DNA of 64,000 nt from Sulfurospirillum sp. (lineage in GTDB: Bacteria; Campylobacterota; Campylobacteria; Campylobacterales; Arcobacteraceae), in NCBI GenBank assembly GCA_030491005.1, contig JAKZMJ010000028.1, positions 20,577 to 84,576 of the forward strand, read 5' to 3'. The translations under genes and the position numbers were made by a program. Under the pieces are notes generated by a model, which was given only the letters and a program-made list of their open reading frames with translations, ran no database searches and had not been told where the DNA came from. How positions within the stretch are numbered: position 1 is the stretch's first letter; each line of letters opens with the position of its first letter. Shown here one piece after another: positions 16,892-25,997 of the stretch.

Positions 16892-17772
16892 ATATCTTAA
16901 TCATTGAAAATGAAATGTATTTAGCTGAGAAAATCGTTTCAAGACTTCTTGATGAGGGGCATATTTGTGACTATATTGAATCATCTAATATTAGTAATTT
17001 AACAAAAAATTATGATACAATTTTATTATCTACATCTTTACCTTACAATTTATGTAAAAAGATAATTCAAAAATATAAACAATCAACTATACTATTGCTT
17101 GTAAGCTATATCTCTAATGAAACACTTACCTCTCCTTTAGAAAATGGAGCTGATGATTATATTATAAAGCCATTTATTATGGATGAACTTTTAAGAAAAA
17201 TATATCATTATGAAGATTATAAAAATATAAAGATGGAACTTACTAGATTAAAGACTTATATAGATTTTACCTTTGAAAATATTAATATAGATAACTATGC
17301 GATACCAAATACTTTTCCTTTATTAATAGAAACTAAATGCCAAAAATATGCAGATAAATTTCTTTTGAATTTATCAAAAATGAAAAAACTATCTATTGAT
17401 TTTATTTCTTTAAATTTACATACTTGGAAAAAAGATATATTAGAGTCAAAAAAAGATTTATTATATTTAAGTAAATACCATATCTTGAAAAAAAATATAA
17501 AAGAACAAGTTTTAAAAGTTATTAAAAATAAAAAATGTATTTTGGTGTCATTTGATGAAGAAGAAGCTTTTCCATACCACAAAATTAGATTTAATGAAGA
17601 AAATACTTTATTTGTAAATGGTTCTATTATTTCTATAAATAATTATTTAAAATTAATAGTTCATTCTTTTCAAGATAAATATCCAGATACTGAATTATCA
17701 AAAAAATTAGGAATATCAAGAAAATCTTTATGGGAAAAAAGAAAAAAATTAAATATTAGTAGAAAAAAATAG
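16888..17772 (+). CDS. HP1021/Cj1608-type orphan response regulator
   Basis: The 294-residue protein has an N-terminal receiver-like domain (MNILIIENEMYLAEKIV to ADDYIIKPF, ~1-120). The usual phospho-acceptor region reads TILLSTSLPY with no Asp at the expected spot, as in atypical receivers. A middle region of unknown fold is followed by a Fis-like helix-turn-helix at the C terminus (TELSKKLGISRKSLWEKRKK). Gene order after ispDF and this layout match HP1021, Cj1608 and the Arcobacter homologue. These are orphan regulators tied to replication initiation and redox or energy metabolism. A TTG 12 bases upstream is possible, but the ATGA overlap favours this ATG. Confidence 0.85.
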   Translation: MNILIIENEMYLAEKIVSRLLDEGHICDYIESSNISNLTKNYDTILLSTSLPYNLCKKIIQKYKQSTILLLVSYISNETLTSPLENGADDYIIKPFIMDELLRKIYHYEDYKNIKMELTRLKTYIDFTFENINIDNYAIPNTFPLLIETKCQKYADKFLLNLSKMKKLSIDFISLNLHTWKKDILESKKDLLYLSKYHILKKNIKEQVLKVIKNKKCILVSFDEEEAFPYHKIRFNEENTLFVNGSIISINNYLKLIVHSFQDKYPDTELSKKLGISRKSLWEKRKKLNISRKK

Positions 17773-17788
17773 TAAAATAGGAAATATT

Positions 17789-18274
17789 GTGCAAAAACTT
17801 TTTTTAACACTTTTTTATTCAGGATTAAGTCCAAAAGCACCTGGCACAGTTGGCAGTCTTTTAGCTTTATTTATTGGTCTTTTTTTACTTGAATATATAC
17901 ATGTTTCAACTTTATTTTTATTAGCATTACTAATTACAGCCTTTTCTATAAAACATATTGATTTATATGAAAAACAAATAGGTATGCACGATAGTAAAGA
18001 AATAGTAATAGATGAACTCGTTGGCATGTGGATAACTTTATCTATTTGTGGTATTAATGATTCAAATTTTTTGATTATGTCGGTCTTGGCTTTTCTTAAT
18101 TTTAGACTATTTGACATCTGGAAACCATCATTAATTGGAAAAATAGATAAAAATGTAAAGGGTGCTTGGGGAGTTATGGGAGATGATATGCTTGCAGGTG
18201 TATGTGCAGGTATTACAAGCTCTGGAATGTATCAAGTATATTTAATACTAATGAAAAATAATTTCTTTTTATAA
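17789..18274 (+). CDS. pgpA: Phosphatidylglycerophosphatase A
   Basis: The 161-residue inner-membrane enzyme dephosphorylates phosphatidylglycerol phosphate in phospholipid synthesis. The PgpA features seen are SGLSPKAPGTVGSLLA near the start, the IVIDELVGMW motif with acidic catalytic residues, and RLFDIWKPSLI, with several hydrophobic segments between. The start is GTG, preceded by AGGA. It follows the orphan regulator by 16 bases, so the two are probably cotranscribed. It converges with surE, leaving only 5 bases between the stop codons. Confidence 0.9.
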   Translation: MQKLFLTLFYSGLSPKAPGTVGSLLALFIGLFLLEYIHVSTLFLLALLITAFSIKHIDLYEKQIGMHDSKEIVIDELVGMWITLSICGINDSNFLIMSVLAFLNFRLFDIWKPSLIGKIDKNVKGAWGVMGDDMLAGVCAGITSSGMYQVYLILMKNNFFL

Positions 18275-18279
18275 GAAAA

Positions 18280-19071
18280 CTACTTTTTTATATTATCGTT
18301 TAACCATGTATTTAATTTATTGATATCTTTATACGAAGTTAAATTTAAATGACAAGGGCTTATTGAAATATAATTAGCTTTTATTGCCTCAAAATCACAT
18401 GATTTATCTACACTACTTTTCCAAATCAAGGGGTGAAGTCCTATCCAGTAATATTCTTCTCCTCTTGGATTTAAATGTCTATGCGTATCATTTCCATATT
18501 CTCTATATCCAACTTTGGTAATTTTTATACCCTTACATTCATCAATTGAGATATCTGGAATATTAATATTTAAAAATTTTCTATCATCTAAAGGAAATTC
18601 ATTGTTTAATATTTGAAGTGCTAGTTTTTTTATAGTTTGTTTTGCTAAAGAAAAGTCTAGTACTGTATGAAAATGTTTATATACTTGTGAAATAGAAATA
18701 GCTGGAATACCTTGTAAAACTGCTTCCATAGCACCTGCTGCTGTACCACTATAAGTAATATCTTCACCTAAATTTGAGCCTAAATTAATACCTGAAATTA
18801 CCAAATCAGGTTTATATCCATCTTTAAATAAATTATTTAAAGAAATAAAAATACAATCAGTTGGAGTTCCATCATCTACTTTATAAAAATCATCACCAAT
18901 ATTTAGCATTCTTAAGGGTCTATCAAGTGTTAAAGAATGTCCACAAGCTGATTTGTTTTTTGCAGGGGCAACAACTGTGATTTTCGCAATTGGTTCTAAA
19001 GCTTCTATTAATACTTTTAAACCTAAAGAATCAAAGCCATCATCGTTTGTTAGTAGTATATGTTTAATCAT
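18280..19071 (-). CDS. surE: 5'/3'-nucleotidase SurE
   Basis: The 263-residue metal-dependent nucleoside monophosphatase shows the metal-binding LLTNDDGFDS at the N terminus, the SACGHSLT segment, DGTPTDC, and SGINLGSNLGEDITYSGT with the catalytic-site Asn. It is a cytoplasmic stress-survival enzyme in other bacteria. It starts inside the last codons of dnaE (4-base overlap), so it is probably translated from the dnaE transcript. Confidence 0.93.
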   Translation of the reverse strand: MIKHILLTNDDGFDSLGLKVLIEALEPIAKITVVAPAKNKSACGHSLTLDRPLRMLNIGDDFYKVDDGTPTDCIFISLNNLFKDGYKPDLVISGINLGSNLGEDITYSGTAAGAMEAVLQGIPAISISQVYKHFHTVLDFSLAKQTIKKLALQILNNEFPLDDRKFLNINIPDISIDECKGIKITKVGYREYGNDTHRHLNPRGEEYYWIGLHPLIWKSSVDKSCDFEAIKANYISISPCHLNLTSYKDINKLNTWLNDNIKK

Positions 19072-22000
19072 ACTATATATGCTCCTTTAAATGATTTTAT
19101 TAAGTCTATTACTTTTGATTGTACTTTTATACCAGTTTCAAGCTCAATATCGCCTAATTCTGATTTAATAAGCAATTTTAATTCTCTTTTTCCTTGATGA
19201 TTTATTAGCAATTCAAATAAAGATGTCATAAGTTCTTCATCGTTTACAAAGGGAATAGCAATGATAAGAGGATCTTCTTTTTCTACAACTTTTTTAATTT
19301 TTACTTTTTCTTTTTTTGCCTCTTTTAAACTTTGGATTTTTAAGATATTCATTCTTGTAAATTTTTCATCTTTAGTAATTCTTACTTTAAAAACAATAGG
19401 TTCATCTAGGTTAAAATCTTCATGTAATTCTTTTAATCTATTTTCAAAAAGTAAAAGCTCAATAGTTCCATGTAAATCCATAATAGATGCAATGCCAAAT
19501 TTATTACCTTTTTTAGATATTTTTTCAACTATATTTTCAATTTTTCCAACAAATAATGCTTCACTTCCATCTGTAATTTCATCAATTTTAGAAGATAAAG
19601 TATAATTTATCTTACTTAGTTGTTCTCTGTATGCGTCTAAAGGATGTCCTGAGACATAAAAACCCAAAGATGCCTTTTCAAACTCTAAGATTTCTTTTTT
19701 ACTATATTCTTCTAAAGATTCTAAATTAACTTCAATTCTAGTTAATTCTTCATCATCACCAAATAATGAGCCAATGGCTTGTTTTTTAGCTTTCATAGCA
19801 TTTGCCACAGCTTCAGATATAAGCTCAATTTGTTCTAATAAAGCTCGTCTTGAATATCCAAAAGAATCAAAAGCACCTGATTTACTTAAAGCTTCTATCA
19901 CTCTTTTATTAACCTTACTTCCATCAATTCTTGAAATAAAATCAGATAAATCTTTAAATATACCTCCTTCTTTTCTTGAACTTAAAATAGAATTAATAGC
20001 TACATTTCCTGCACCTTTTAAAGCACCCATTCCAAACATTACAACTTCTTTTTTGTCAATTTGAATTGCTGAAAAAACTGAAAATGATTTATTAATATCA
20101 GGTGGAAACAACTCTATTTTTAAGCGTTTTACTTCATCTACATACCTTACTACTTTATCAGTATTATCTTTTTCAAGAGTAAGTAAAGCTGCCATAAATT
20201 CACTTGGATAATATCTTTTTAAATATGAGGTGTAAAATGTGACCATCGCATAAGCAGCACTATGAGACTTATTAAAACCATATCCTGCAAACTTTAAAAT
20301 TAAATCAAAAAGTTCTTCGCAATGTTCTTTATTGTAACCTTTTTTAACCCCACCTAAAGCAAACTCACCTTTTAATCTATCCATTTCTTCAATTATTTTT
20401 TTCCCCATAGCTCGTCTTACTAAATCAGCACCTCCTAAGCTAAAGCCACCAATAGTTTGAACTATTTGCATAACTTGTTCTTGGTAAACGATAACTCCAT
20501 AAGTTGGTTCTAAAATAGGTTTTAAAGGAGCTGTAAATTCATCATAAAAATAATCAATTTTAGCCCTTCCGTGTTTTCTATCAATAAAATCATCTAACAT
20601 TCCTGATTCCATAGGTCCTGGTCTATACAAGGCAAGTACAGCAATAATATCTTCAAAATTATCAGGCTTTAATCTCTTACATAAATCTTGCATACCATCT
20701 GATTCTATTTGAAATAAGCCTATAGTATTTCCTGTTTGAATTAAATCATAAACACCTTTATCATTTACATCTGTACTAATAAAATCTATTCTTTTACCAT
20801 ATCTTTTTTCAACTAATTTATTAGCTTCTTCAATTACGGTTAAAGTCTTAAGTCCTAAAAAATCAAACTTGATTAAATCTACATCTTCAACATACTTACC
20901 ATTATATTGCGTTGCTAAAGTATCAAGTCCTGTTGGTTTAAATAAAGGCGTTTTATTCCATAAAGGCTCATTTGATATAACTACACCAGCTGCATGGGTT
21001 CCTGCATTTCTGTTAAGTCCTTCAAGTGCTAAAGCATAGTCCCAAACTCTTGCAGCTTGAGGATCCATATCACATAGCTCTTTTATTTTTGGTTCTTTTT
21101 CATATGAAGATACTAAATTAATCTTTAATTCATCAGGTATTAATTTAGCCATAGCATCAGCTTTTGAATAAGGCATATCAAGAACTCGTGCCACATCTCT
21201 TATTACCCCTTTTGCTAAAAGCTTACCAAAAGTGATAATCTGTGCTACATTTTCCCTTCCATATTGTTTAACAACATAATCAATAATCTCACCTCGTCTA
21301 GCTTGACAAAAATCCATATCAATATCTGGCATTGAAATTCTTTCAGGATTTAAAAATCTCTCAAACAATAAACCATAAGGAATGGGATCTATATCTGTAA
21401 TTTCAAGTGAAAATGCTACTAATGAACCAGCTGCTGACCCCCTTCCAGGACCCACTGGAATATCCATTTGTTTAGCAACAACAACAAAATCCCAAACAAT
21501 TAACATATAACCAGGAAATTTCATATTATTTATAATATCAATTTCAACTTGCAATCTATTTTTATACTCTTCATGTTTACTTTTATCAACTATTTTAAGT
21601 CTTTTATCCAAACCTTTCCAACATTCATCTATAAATAAAATTTTGTCATTTTCAAGTGAATATTCAAGTTCTGGTTGGGGTAAAATTAAATTTGTTAATT
21701 TTGCCTTATGTCTTGTAAATTTAAAATTTGGAGGAGTTGGGTTTCCTAACTTTATTGTTAAATTACATTTGTCTGCTATTTCTTGTGTATTCCTAATGGC
21801 TTCAGGAATATCTGCATATAACTTTGACATTTGCAAGGGAGATTTTAAATAAAACTCATGAACAGTATGCCTAAGACGATTTGGGTCATCATAAAGTTTA
21901 TTCATAGCTATACACATAAAAGCTTCGTGTGCATCTGCATCTTTTTGTTCAGAATAATGAGTATCATTTGTAGCAACCACTTTAATACCAGTTTCATGTG

Positions 22001-22610
22001 CGATTTTTAAAATTTGTTCATCTATAAAGTGTTGGTCTACAATACCATGTCTCATAATTTCAAGATAAAAATCATCTCCAAATATATCTTGATATTCTAA
22101 TGCTACTTCTTTAGCTCTTTCATAACCTTTTGCACCATTTTTTATATTTCTTTCATTTTTTAAATTTAAATGCCAGTTTACTTCACCTTGTAAGCAAGCC
22201 GTACTACAAATTAAACCCTCACAATTTTCTCTTAAAAGTTTTTTATTAATTCTAGGATAATAATAAAATCCATTCATATAAGCTTGGGAGCTTAGATACA
22301 TAAGATTTTTATATCCTATTTCATTTTTTGCATATAAACACAAATGAAATCTTTGTCTTGTAGATTTGTCATTTAATTCATCTAAATTATGGATATAAGC
22401 TTCCATACCAATTATTGGCTTAACTCCTACAGCATTCATAGCATTATAAAAATCAATAGCTCCAAACATATTGCCATGATCAGTCATAGCAACAGAAGTC
22501 ATTCCCATTTTTTTGACTTTTTTTGCAAGCACTTTTATTTTGTTTGCACCATCTAATAATGAATATTCTGTATGTAAATGTAAATGTGTAAATTGTGGTA
22601 TTTTTGACAT
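19068..22610 (-). CDS. dnaE: DNA polymerase III alpha subunit
   Basis: The 1180-residue replicative polymerase has an N-terminal PHP domain (HLHTEYSLLDG, TDHGNMFG), then the polymerase palm with catalytic MPDIDMDF, fingers with RYGKRIDF, a tandem HhH region, and a C-terminal OB domain (TDGSEALFVGKIENI). The length is normal for DnaE1. It makes the leading and lagging strands together with the beta clamp. The gene is followed by surE and runs divergently from trxA. Confidence 0.96.
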   Translation of the reverse strand: MSKIPQFTHLHLHTEYSLLDGANKIKVLAKKVKKMGMTSVAMTDHGNMFGAIDFYNAMNAVGVKPIIGMEAYIHNLDELNDKSTRQRFHLCLYAKNEIGYKNLMYLSSQAYMNGFYYYPRINKKLLRENCEGLICSTACLQGEVNWHLNLKNERNIKNGAKGYERAKEVALEYQDIFGDDFYLEIMRHGIVDQHFIDEQILKIAHETGIKVVATNDTHYSEQKDADAHEAFMCIAMNKLYDDPNRLRHTVHEFYLKSPLQMSKLYADIPEAIRNTQEIADKCNLTIKLGNPTPPNFKFTRHKAKLTNLILPQPELEYSLENDKILFIDECWKGLDKRLKIVDKSKHEEYKNRLQVEIDIINNMKFPGYMLIVWDFVVVAKQMDIPVGPGRGSAAGSLVAFSLEITDIDPIPYGLLFERFLNPERISMPDIDMDFCQARRGEIIDYVVKQYGRENVAQIITFGKLLAKGVIRDVARVLDMPYSKADAMAKLIPDELKINLVSSYEKEPKIKELCDMDPQAARVWDYALALEGLNRNAGTHAAGVVISNEPLWNKTPLFKPTGLDTLATQYNGKYVEDVDLIKFDFLGLKTLTVIEEANKLVEKRYGKRIDFISTDVNDKGVYDLIQTGNTIGLFQIESDGMQDLCKRLKPDNFEDIIAVLALYRPGPMESGMLDDFIDRKHGRAKIDYFYDEFTAPLKPILEPTYGVIVYQEQVMQIVQTIGGFSLGGADLVRRAMGKKIIEEMDRLKGEFALGGVKKGYNKEHCEELFDLILKFAGYGFNKSHSAAYAMVTFYTSYLKRYYPSEFMAALLTLEKDNTDKVVRYVDEVKRLKIELFPPDINKSFSVFSAIQIDKKEVVMFGMGALKGAGNVAINSILSSRKEGGIFKDLSDFISRIDGSKVNKRVIEALSKSGAFDSFGYSRRALLEQIELISEAVANAMKAKKQAIGSLFGDDEELTRIEVNLESLEEYSKKEILEFEKASLGFYVSGHPLDAYREQLSKINYTLSSKIDEITDGSEALFVGKIENIVEKISKKGNKFGIASIMDLHGTIELLLFENRLKELHEDFNLDEPIVFKVRITKDEKFTRMNILKIQSLKEAKKEKVKIKKVVEKEDPLIIAIPFVNDEELMTSLFELLINHQGKRELKLLIKSELGDIELETGIKVQSKVIDLIKSFKGAYIV

Positions 22611-22664
22611 AGTTAATTCTTAATTTTAATATAGTTTTGATTATAGCTAATCATAAATTAATAC

Positions 22665-22693
22665 TTGACTTTTTAAAACTAAGAAGATATTAT
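22665..22693 (+). promoter_or_regulatory. Predicted sigma70 promoter of trxA
   Basis: TTGACT and TATTAT are separated by 17 bases, 29 bases upstream of the trxA start codon. The spacing is ideal and each box has one mismatch. Confidence 0.65.
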
Positions 22694-22722
22694 TCTATAC
22701 AAATAAATTAAAAGGTAAAACA

Positions 22723-23040
22723 ATGAGCGATTATATTGAATTAACAAAAGATAATTTTGATGAAACAGTAGATAAAGGTATTTCTTTAGTTGACTTTTGG
22801 GCTCCATGGTGTGGACCTTGTAAGATGTTATCTCCTGTTATTGAAGAGTTAGCAAGTGATTTTAAAGGAAAAGCAAATATATGTAAGGTAAATACTGATG
22901 TAGAACAGGATTTAGCTGTAAAATACGGTGTTAGGTCTATTCCTACAATATTATTTATGAAAGATGGAGAAGTTGTAGATCAATTAATAGGTGCAAATTC
23001 TAAACAAGCATTAAGTGATAAACTAAATAGTTTATTATAG
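22723..23040 (+). CDS. trxA: Thioredoxin
   Basis: The 105-residue thioredoxin has the redox motif WAPWCGPCK at residues ~28-36, a cis-Pro in RSIPTILFMKDG, and no signal peptide, so it is cytoplasmic. It reduces disulfides with electrons from thioredoxin reductase. The ribosome site AAAAGG is suitable. It stands alone, divergent from dnaE, with an inverted repeat downstream. Confidence 0.95.
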   Translation: MSDYIELTKDNFDETVDKGISLVDFWAPWCGPCKMLSPVIEELASDFKGKANICKVNTDVEQDLAVKYGVRSIPTILFMKDGEVVDQLIGANSKQALSDKLNSLL

Positions 23041-23086
23041 AGCTACTTGCAAATTCAATCACAATCAAATATATAATTCTTAATAG

Positions 23087-23116
23087 TAACTATTTTAAGC
23101 TTTAAAAAAATAGTTA
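23087..23116 (+). terminator. Terminator-like inverted repeat after trxA
   Basis: TAACTATTTT and AAAATAGTTA form a perfect 10-bp stem with a 10-nt loop, 47 bases after the trxA stop. The stem is AT-rich and the following T run is weak, so termination is uncertain. Confidence 0.4.
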
Positions 23117-23238
23117 TTATTTCTAACTTGCATAATTTACAATATATTTATCAAATTTATTAAAAAATCACATTTTTTCTCCATTCCTTATGGTTAAATT
23201 GTAAAATTCAGTATTTTTATATAAATTTCTATTAATGG

Positions 23239-23634
23239 TCATGTAATAAGTTTTAAACTTTGATGTATACAAATAGATAAAATTCCAAATGCTAAAACGC
23301 AAGCTACCTTATTTGCCCCTTGATAGTATATTTTATCACATCCAAAGTCATCTTTTAAGTATTTATTTACTCGCTCTACCATACTTCTTTGCTTGTAGTG
23401 ATGTTTATCTGATGCTTGAGTCAAATTTAAATATTCAAATTTTTCTTTTTCCTCTTTTGCTAAAGCTATTTTTTCTTTTAGCACTTTAGAGTTTTTAGGA
23501 TTTATATCTATGATTGGTTTATGATTTAATTCTTCAGAATACTCTGCAATAATATCACTATCATATCCAGCATCAAGTAAATCATGAAGATACATTACTC
23601 TTTTGCTAGTTTCATTTATAAGTGGAAGTGCTAC
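23239..23634 (-). pseudogene. IS5/IS4-type transposase, C-terminal fragment
   Basis: About 130 residues remain of a DDE_Tnp_1-type transposase: LLDAGYDSDII with an Asp region, and KQRSMVERVNKYLKDDFG with the catalytic Glu near the C terminus. The N-terminal half with the first Asp is missing. The open frame runs up to the left end of the IS3 element, which seems to have cut it. It differs clearly from the intact IS5-family transposase at 6.3 kb. Confidence 0.7.
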
Positions 23635-23723
23635 TATAATGTCCCCAGATAAAACAACCGATTAATAAAATATTTTTATTCCAATAGATACAATATAAAG
23701 ATAAAAAAAGAGGATATTACATT

Positions 23724-23968
23724 ATGAGTAGAAAAAGAACAACATACACAGCAAGTTTTAAAGCAAAATTAGTTTTAGAAGTTTTAGAGGGAACAAAGAC
23801 ATTAAATGAGATAGCAACACAATAAGAGTAAAGGACAACTTGTGATTAATATCACAAGGCAAACTGTCGAATGTATTACCAAAGAATTTATTAAATTGGA
23901 AGAAACAGTTTTTAGATAATGCAAGTTTAGCATTTGATAAAAGTGCTTTAGTAAAAGAGTATAAAATA
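23724..23968 (+). pseudogene. IS3 OrfA (HTH), disrupted
   Basis: The frame opens with MSRKRTTYTASFKAKLVLEV, a typical HTH_Tnp_1 start, and reads TLNEIATQ before a stop at 23823. The expected continuation (NVLPKNLLNWKKQFLDNASLAF) resumes at about 23870 in another frame, after about 47 extra bases that contain a perfect 8-bp hairpin. The second half is continuous with the frame of orfB. Without OrfA the transposase frameshift fusion cannot be made normally. Confidence 0.7.
23839..23858. repeat. 8-bp hairpin within the interruption of IS3 orfA
   Basis: CTTGTGAT-TAAT-ATCACAAG is a perfect stem-loop inside the roughly 47 bases that separate the two halves of orfA. Origin unknown. Confidence 0.6.
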
Positions 23969-24001
23969 GAAATTGAAACACTACAAAAAGATAAAGATAA
24001 T

Positions 24002-24973
24002 ATGGCAAAGAAAGTTGGTGAATTAACTTTAGAGAAAGATTTTCTTGAGGGAAAGCTCGTAAGCTTGGTATCATTAAATAAGAGAAAAGAGATGATTGAT
24101 ATCAAGCATAAACTATCATTAAATAAGCAATTGAAATTATTAGATATATCTAAAACAGCACACTACTATGAACCTGTAATTTCATTTAGTTCTGATGAAG
24201 ATATGAAGCTTTTAAATACGATAGATGTAATACACACAAAGCACCCATACTATGGTACTAGAAGGATAGTTAAACTCTTGGCTAGATTGGGTTTAAATGT
24301 TGGTAGAAAACTGATAAAAACAGCTATGAAATTTATGGGTATAAGAGCATTATATCCTAAGCTTAGAACTACTTTAGCTAATAAAGAACATAAGAAATAC
24401 CCATACCTTTTAAAAGAGTTTAAAAATGATAAAAATCAAGTAATCATAGATACTCCAAATAAAGTATGGAGTACAGATATAACATACATCCGACTTGAGA
24501 AAGGCTTTGTTTATTTGGCTGCTATTATACATTGGAATACTAAGAAGATATTATCATGGAAGTTATCTAATTCAATGGATGTATCCTTGACAACTAGTGT
24601 ATTAAATGAAGCATTATCTCTATATCCAAGACCTCAAATATTAAATACTGATCAAGGGAGTCAATACACGGCAAATGAACATATTCAAATATCAATAGAT
24701 AATGGAATATCCATATCTATGGATGCAAAAGGGAGGTCAATTGATAATATTGTTATTGAAAGATTTTGGAGAACATTAAAATATGAAGATGTATATCCAT
24801 CTTCATATAAAGATATCAAGGAGGCAAGAAAAGGAATAGATGAATATATCAATATTTACAATAAAGAGAGATTACATTCTGCAATAGATTATTTAACACC
24901 AGATGAAGCATATTATAATTGTTCTAATGATAAATGTTATAATGCTAAAGAAGTGTTACTAAAGGTAGCTTAG
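24002..24973 (+). CDS. IS3 transposase OrfB (DDE integrase core)
   Basis: The 323-residue protein has an HTH_21 region (residues ~60-120, YYGTRRIVKLLARLGL) and an rve core with all three catalytic acids: WSTDITYI, NTDQGSQYT and IERFWRTLKYE. It ends with the conserved ERLHSAIDYLTPDEAY. In IS3 elements OrfB is made as a fusion with OrfA by -1 frameshifting. Here orfA is broken, so the element is probably defective although OrfB itself is intact. The frame is open upstream to about 23858. Confidence 0.88.
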   Translation: MAKKVGELTLEKDFLEGKLVSLVSLNKRKEMIDIKHKLSLNKQLKLLDISKTAHYYEPVISFSSDEDMKLLNTIDVIHTKHPYYGTRRIVKLLARLGLNVGRKLIKTAMKFMGIRALYPKLRTTLANKEHKKYPYLLKEFKNDKNQVIIDTPNKVWSTDITYIRLEKGFVYLAAIIHWNTKKILSWKLSNSMDVSLTTSVLNEALSLYPRPQILNTDQGSQYTANEHIQISIDNGISISMDAKGRSIDNIVIERFWRTLKYEDVYPSSYKDIKEARKGIDEYINIYNKERLHSAIDYLTPDEAYYNCSNDKCYNAKEVLLKVA

Positions 24974-25027
24974 AGGTTCGGAATATAAATATATTTAGGA
25001 TTGGTATTGACAAAGAGGGACAGTATA

Positions 25028-25168
25028 GATACAAGAAAAGGTATCAGTAATGCACAAACTATGTTTGGAATATCTGATATAGCAAGTGATAATCATATAC
25101 GAAACATGTTGGATAAAATAACACCCAATAGTTTCAAAAAAGTATATGAAATAATACTTGATAAGTTA
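25028..25168 (+). pseudogene. Internal fragment of the 40-kb-type DDE transposase
   Basis: The 141 bases starting GATACAAGAAAAGG are almost identical to 40575-40715 inside the intact transposase at 40.4 kb; two base differences were noticed by eye. The fragment begins exactly at the IS3 right end and stops where a KAP-type gene fragment begins. It marks a rearrangement junction rather than an active element. Confidence 0.85.
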
Positions 25169-25690
25169 AGTTACTATCTTCTTATTTATATCCTGAAGAA
25201 GAGTGTTTATTTCTTGTTTGTTATATTTTAAACTTTTTAGATCATTAAAATTATAAGAAATATCCACAATAGGAGACTTAAATCTAATATTATCTATTAT
25301 CAACATATCCTCAAATCTATTTAAAGATTTAGTGATTTTAGTTTCATTTTTCAATAGAATTTTTAATTCATTAAAAAATAATTTTATGACTTGTTCTATA
25401 TCTGTTAAAAGCCAAGGCTTAAAGTACATTATTTTTATTTTATCATTATCCATACCAAAAAAGTTTTTAATTTTATTAAAAGAACTATATGGTTTATTTT
25501 CTTTTTTTAATTCATTCTCAATTAAGTTAATTAAAGAGGTTTTACCACTACCCCATTTTCCTTCAATTGACAATATTAAAGTTTCACTTTGCTTATAGTT
25601 TAAAATTCCTTTTGCTACTTTTTTTGCAAATGGCTTAAAATTTAGTTTATCATTATTATCATCTTTAATTAGAATATCTAAGTTTTGCAT
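25166..25690 (-). pseudogene. KAP-family P-loop NTPase, N-terminal fragment
   Basis: The 174 residues start normally and contain a Walker A (EGKWGSGKTSLI) at ~45-55 and the KAP-typical KIMYFKPWLL segment. KAP NTPases are membrane-associated and some are linked to phage exclusion. The usual proteins are several hundred residues long. Here the gene ends in a short unrelated tail at the junction with a transposase fragment, so the Walker B and C-terminal parts are gone. Probably non-functional. Confidence 0.75.
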
Positions 25691-25855
25691 ATTTAAAAAC
25701 TATGCTTAGTAAATATAAATAATATTAAGAAGTTTAGTATAAATTTTTTGATTTTGTTTCCTTTTAAATAGCGACTAAATGAATCTAGTATTTCATTTCT
25801 ATATATAATTTTTGATTAAATTAATTATATCATAACTAGCTAAATGCACTAAAAA

Positions 25856-25990
25856 CTAAATCCTATCTATTTTAAGTAGTGTATTCTTGATAGATTTTAC
25901 TTTCTTAAGATGCAAAATATTTATAACAAAGCTTCTAAGAATGGTCATTGTCATGGGATTAATATTAGCTGTATACAAATCTTTATAAAG
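25856..25990 (-). pseudogene. Possible ISAs1-type transposase C-terminal remnant
   Basis: An open stretch on the minus strand reads NINPMTMTILRSFVINILHLKK, which loosely resembles the C-terminal N.A.LR..ALN.L segment of ISAs1-family transposases. It has no start codon and lies in an otherwise empty 307-base gap. No gene is seen in 25691-25855. Weak evidence. Confidence 0.25.
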
Positions 25991-25997
25991 AGATTTA

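Larger units (their letters stand above)
23635..25027 (+). mobile_element. IS3-family element, copy 2 (nearly full length)
   Basis: The ends are related inverted repeats: TATAATGTCCCC on the left and, read inwards from the right, TATACTGTCCCT. The element carries orfA and orfB. Its flanks are parts of two unrelated transposase genes and show no target duplication, so the surroundings have been rearranged. The right-hand two thirds match copy 1 at 5.1-6.1 kb. Confidence 0.8.

Noticed and set aside
19068..22610. Intein or split in dnaE
   Set aside because: The polymerase reads through all expected domains at normal length with no inserted segment.
23635..25027. Target-site duplication of the IS3 element
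   Set aside because: The two flanks differ and belong to unrelated transposase fragments, so no duplication can be claimed.
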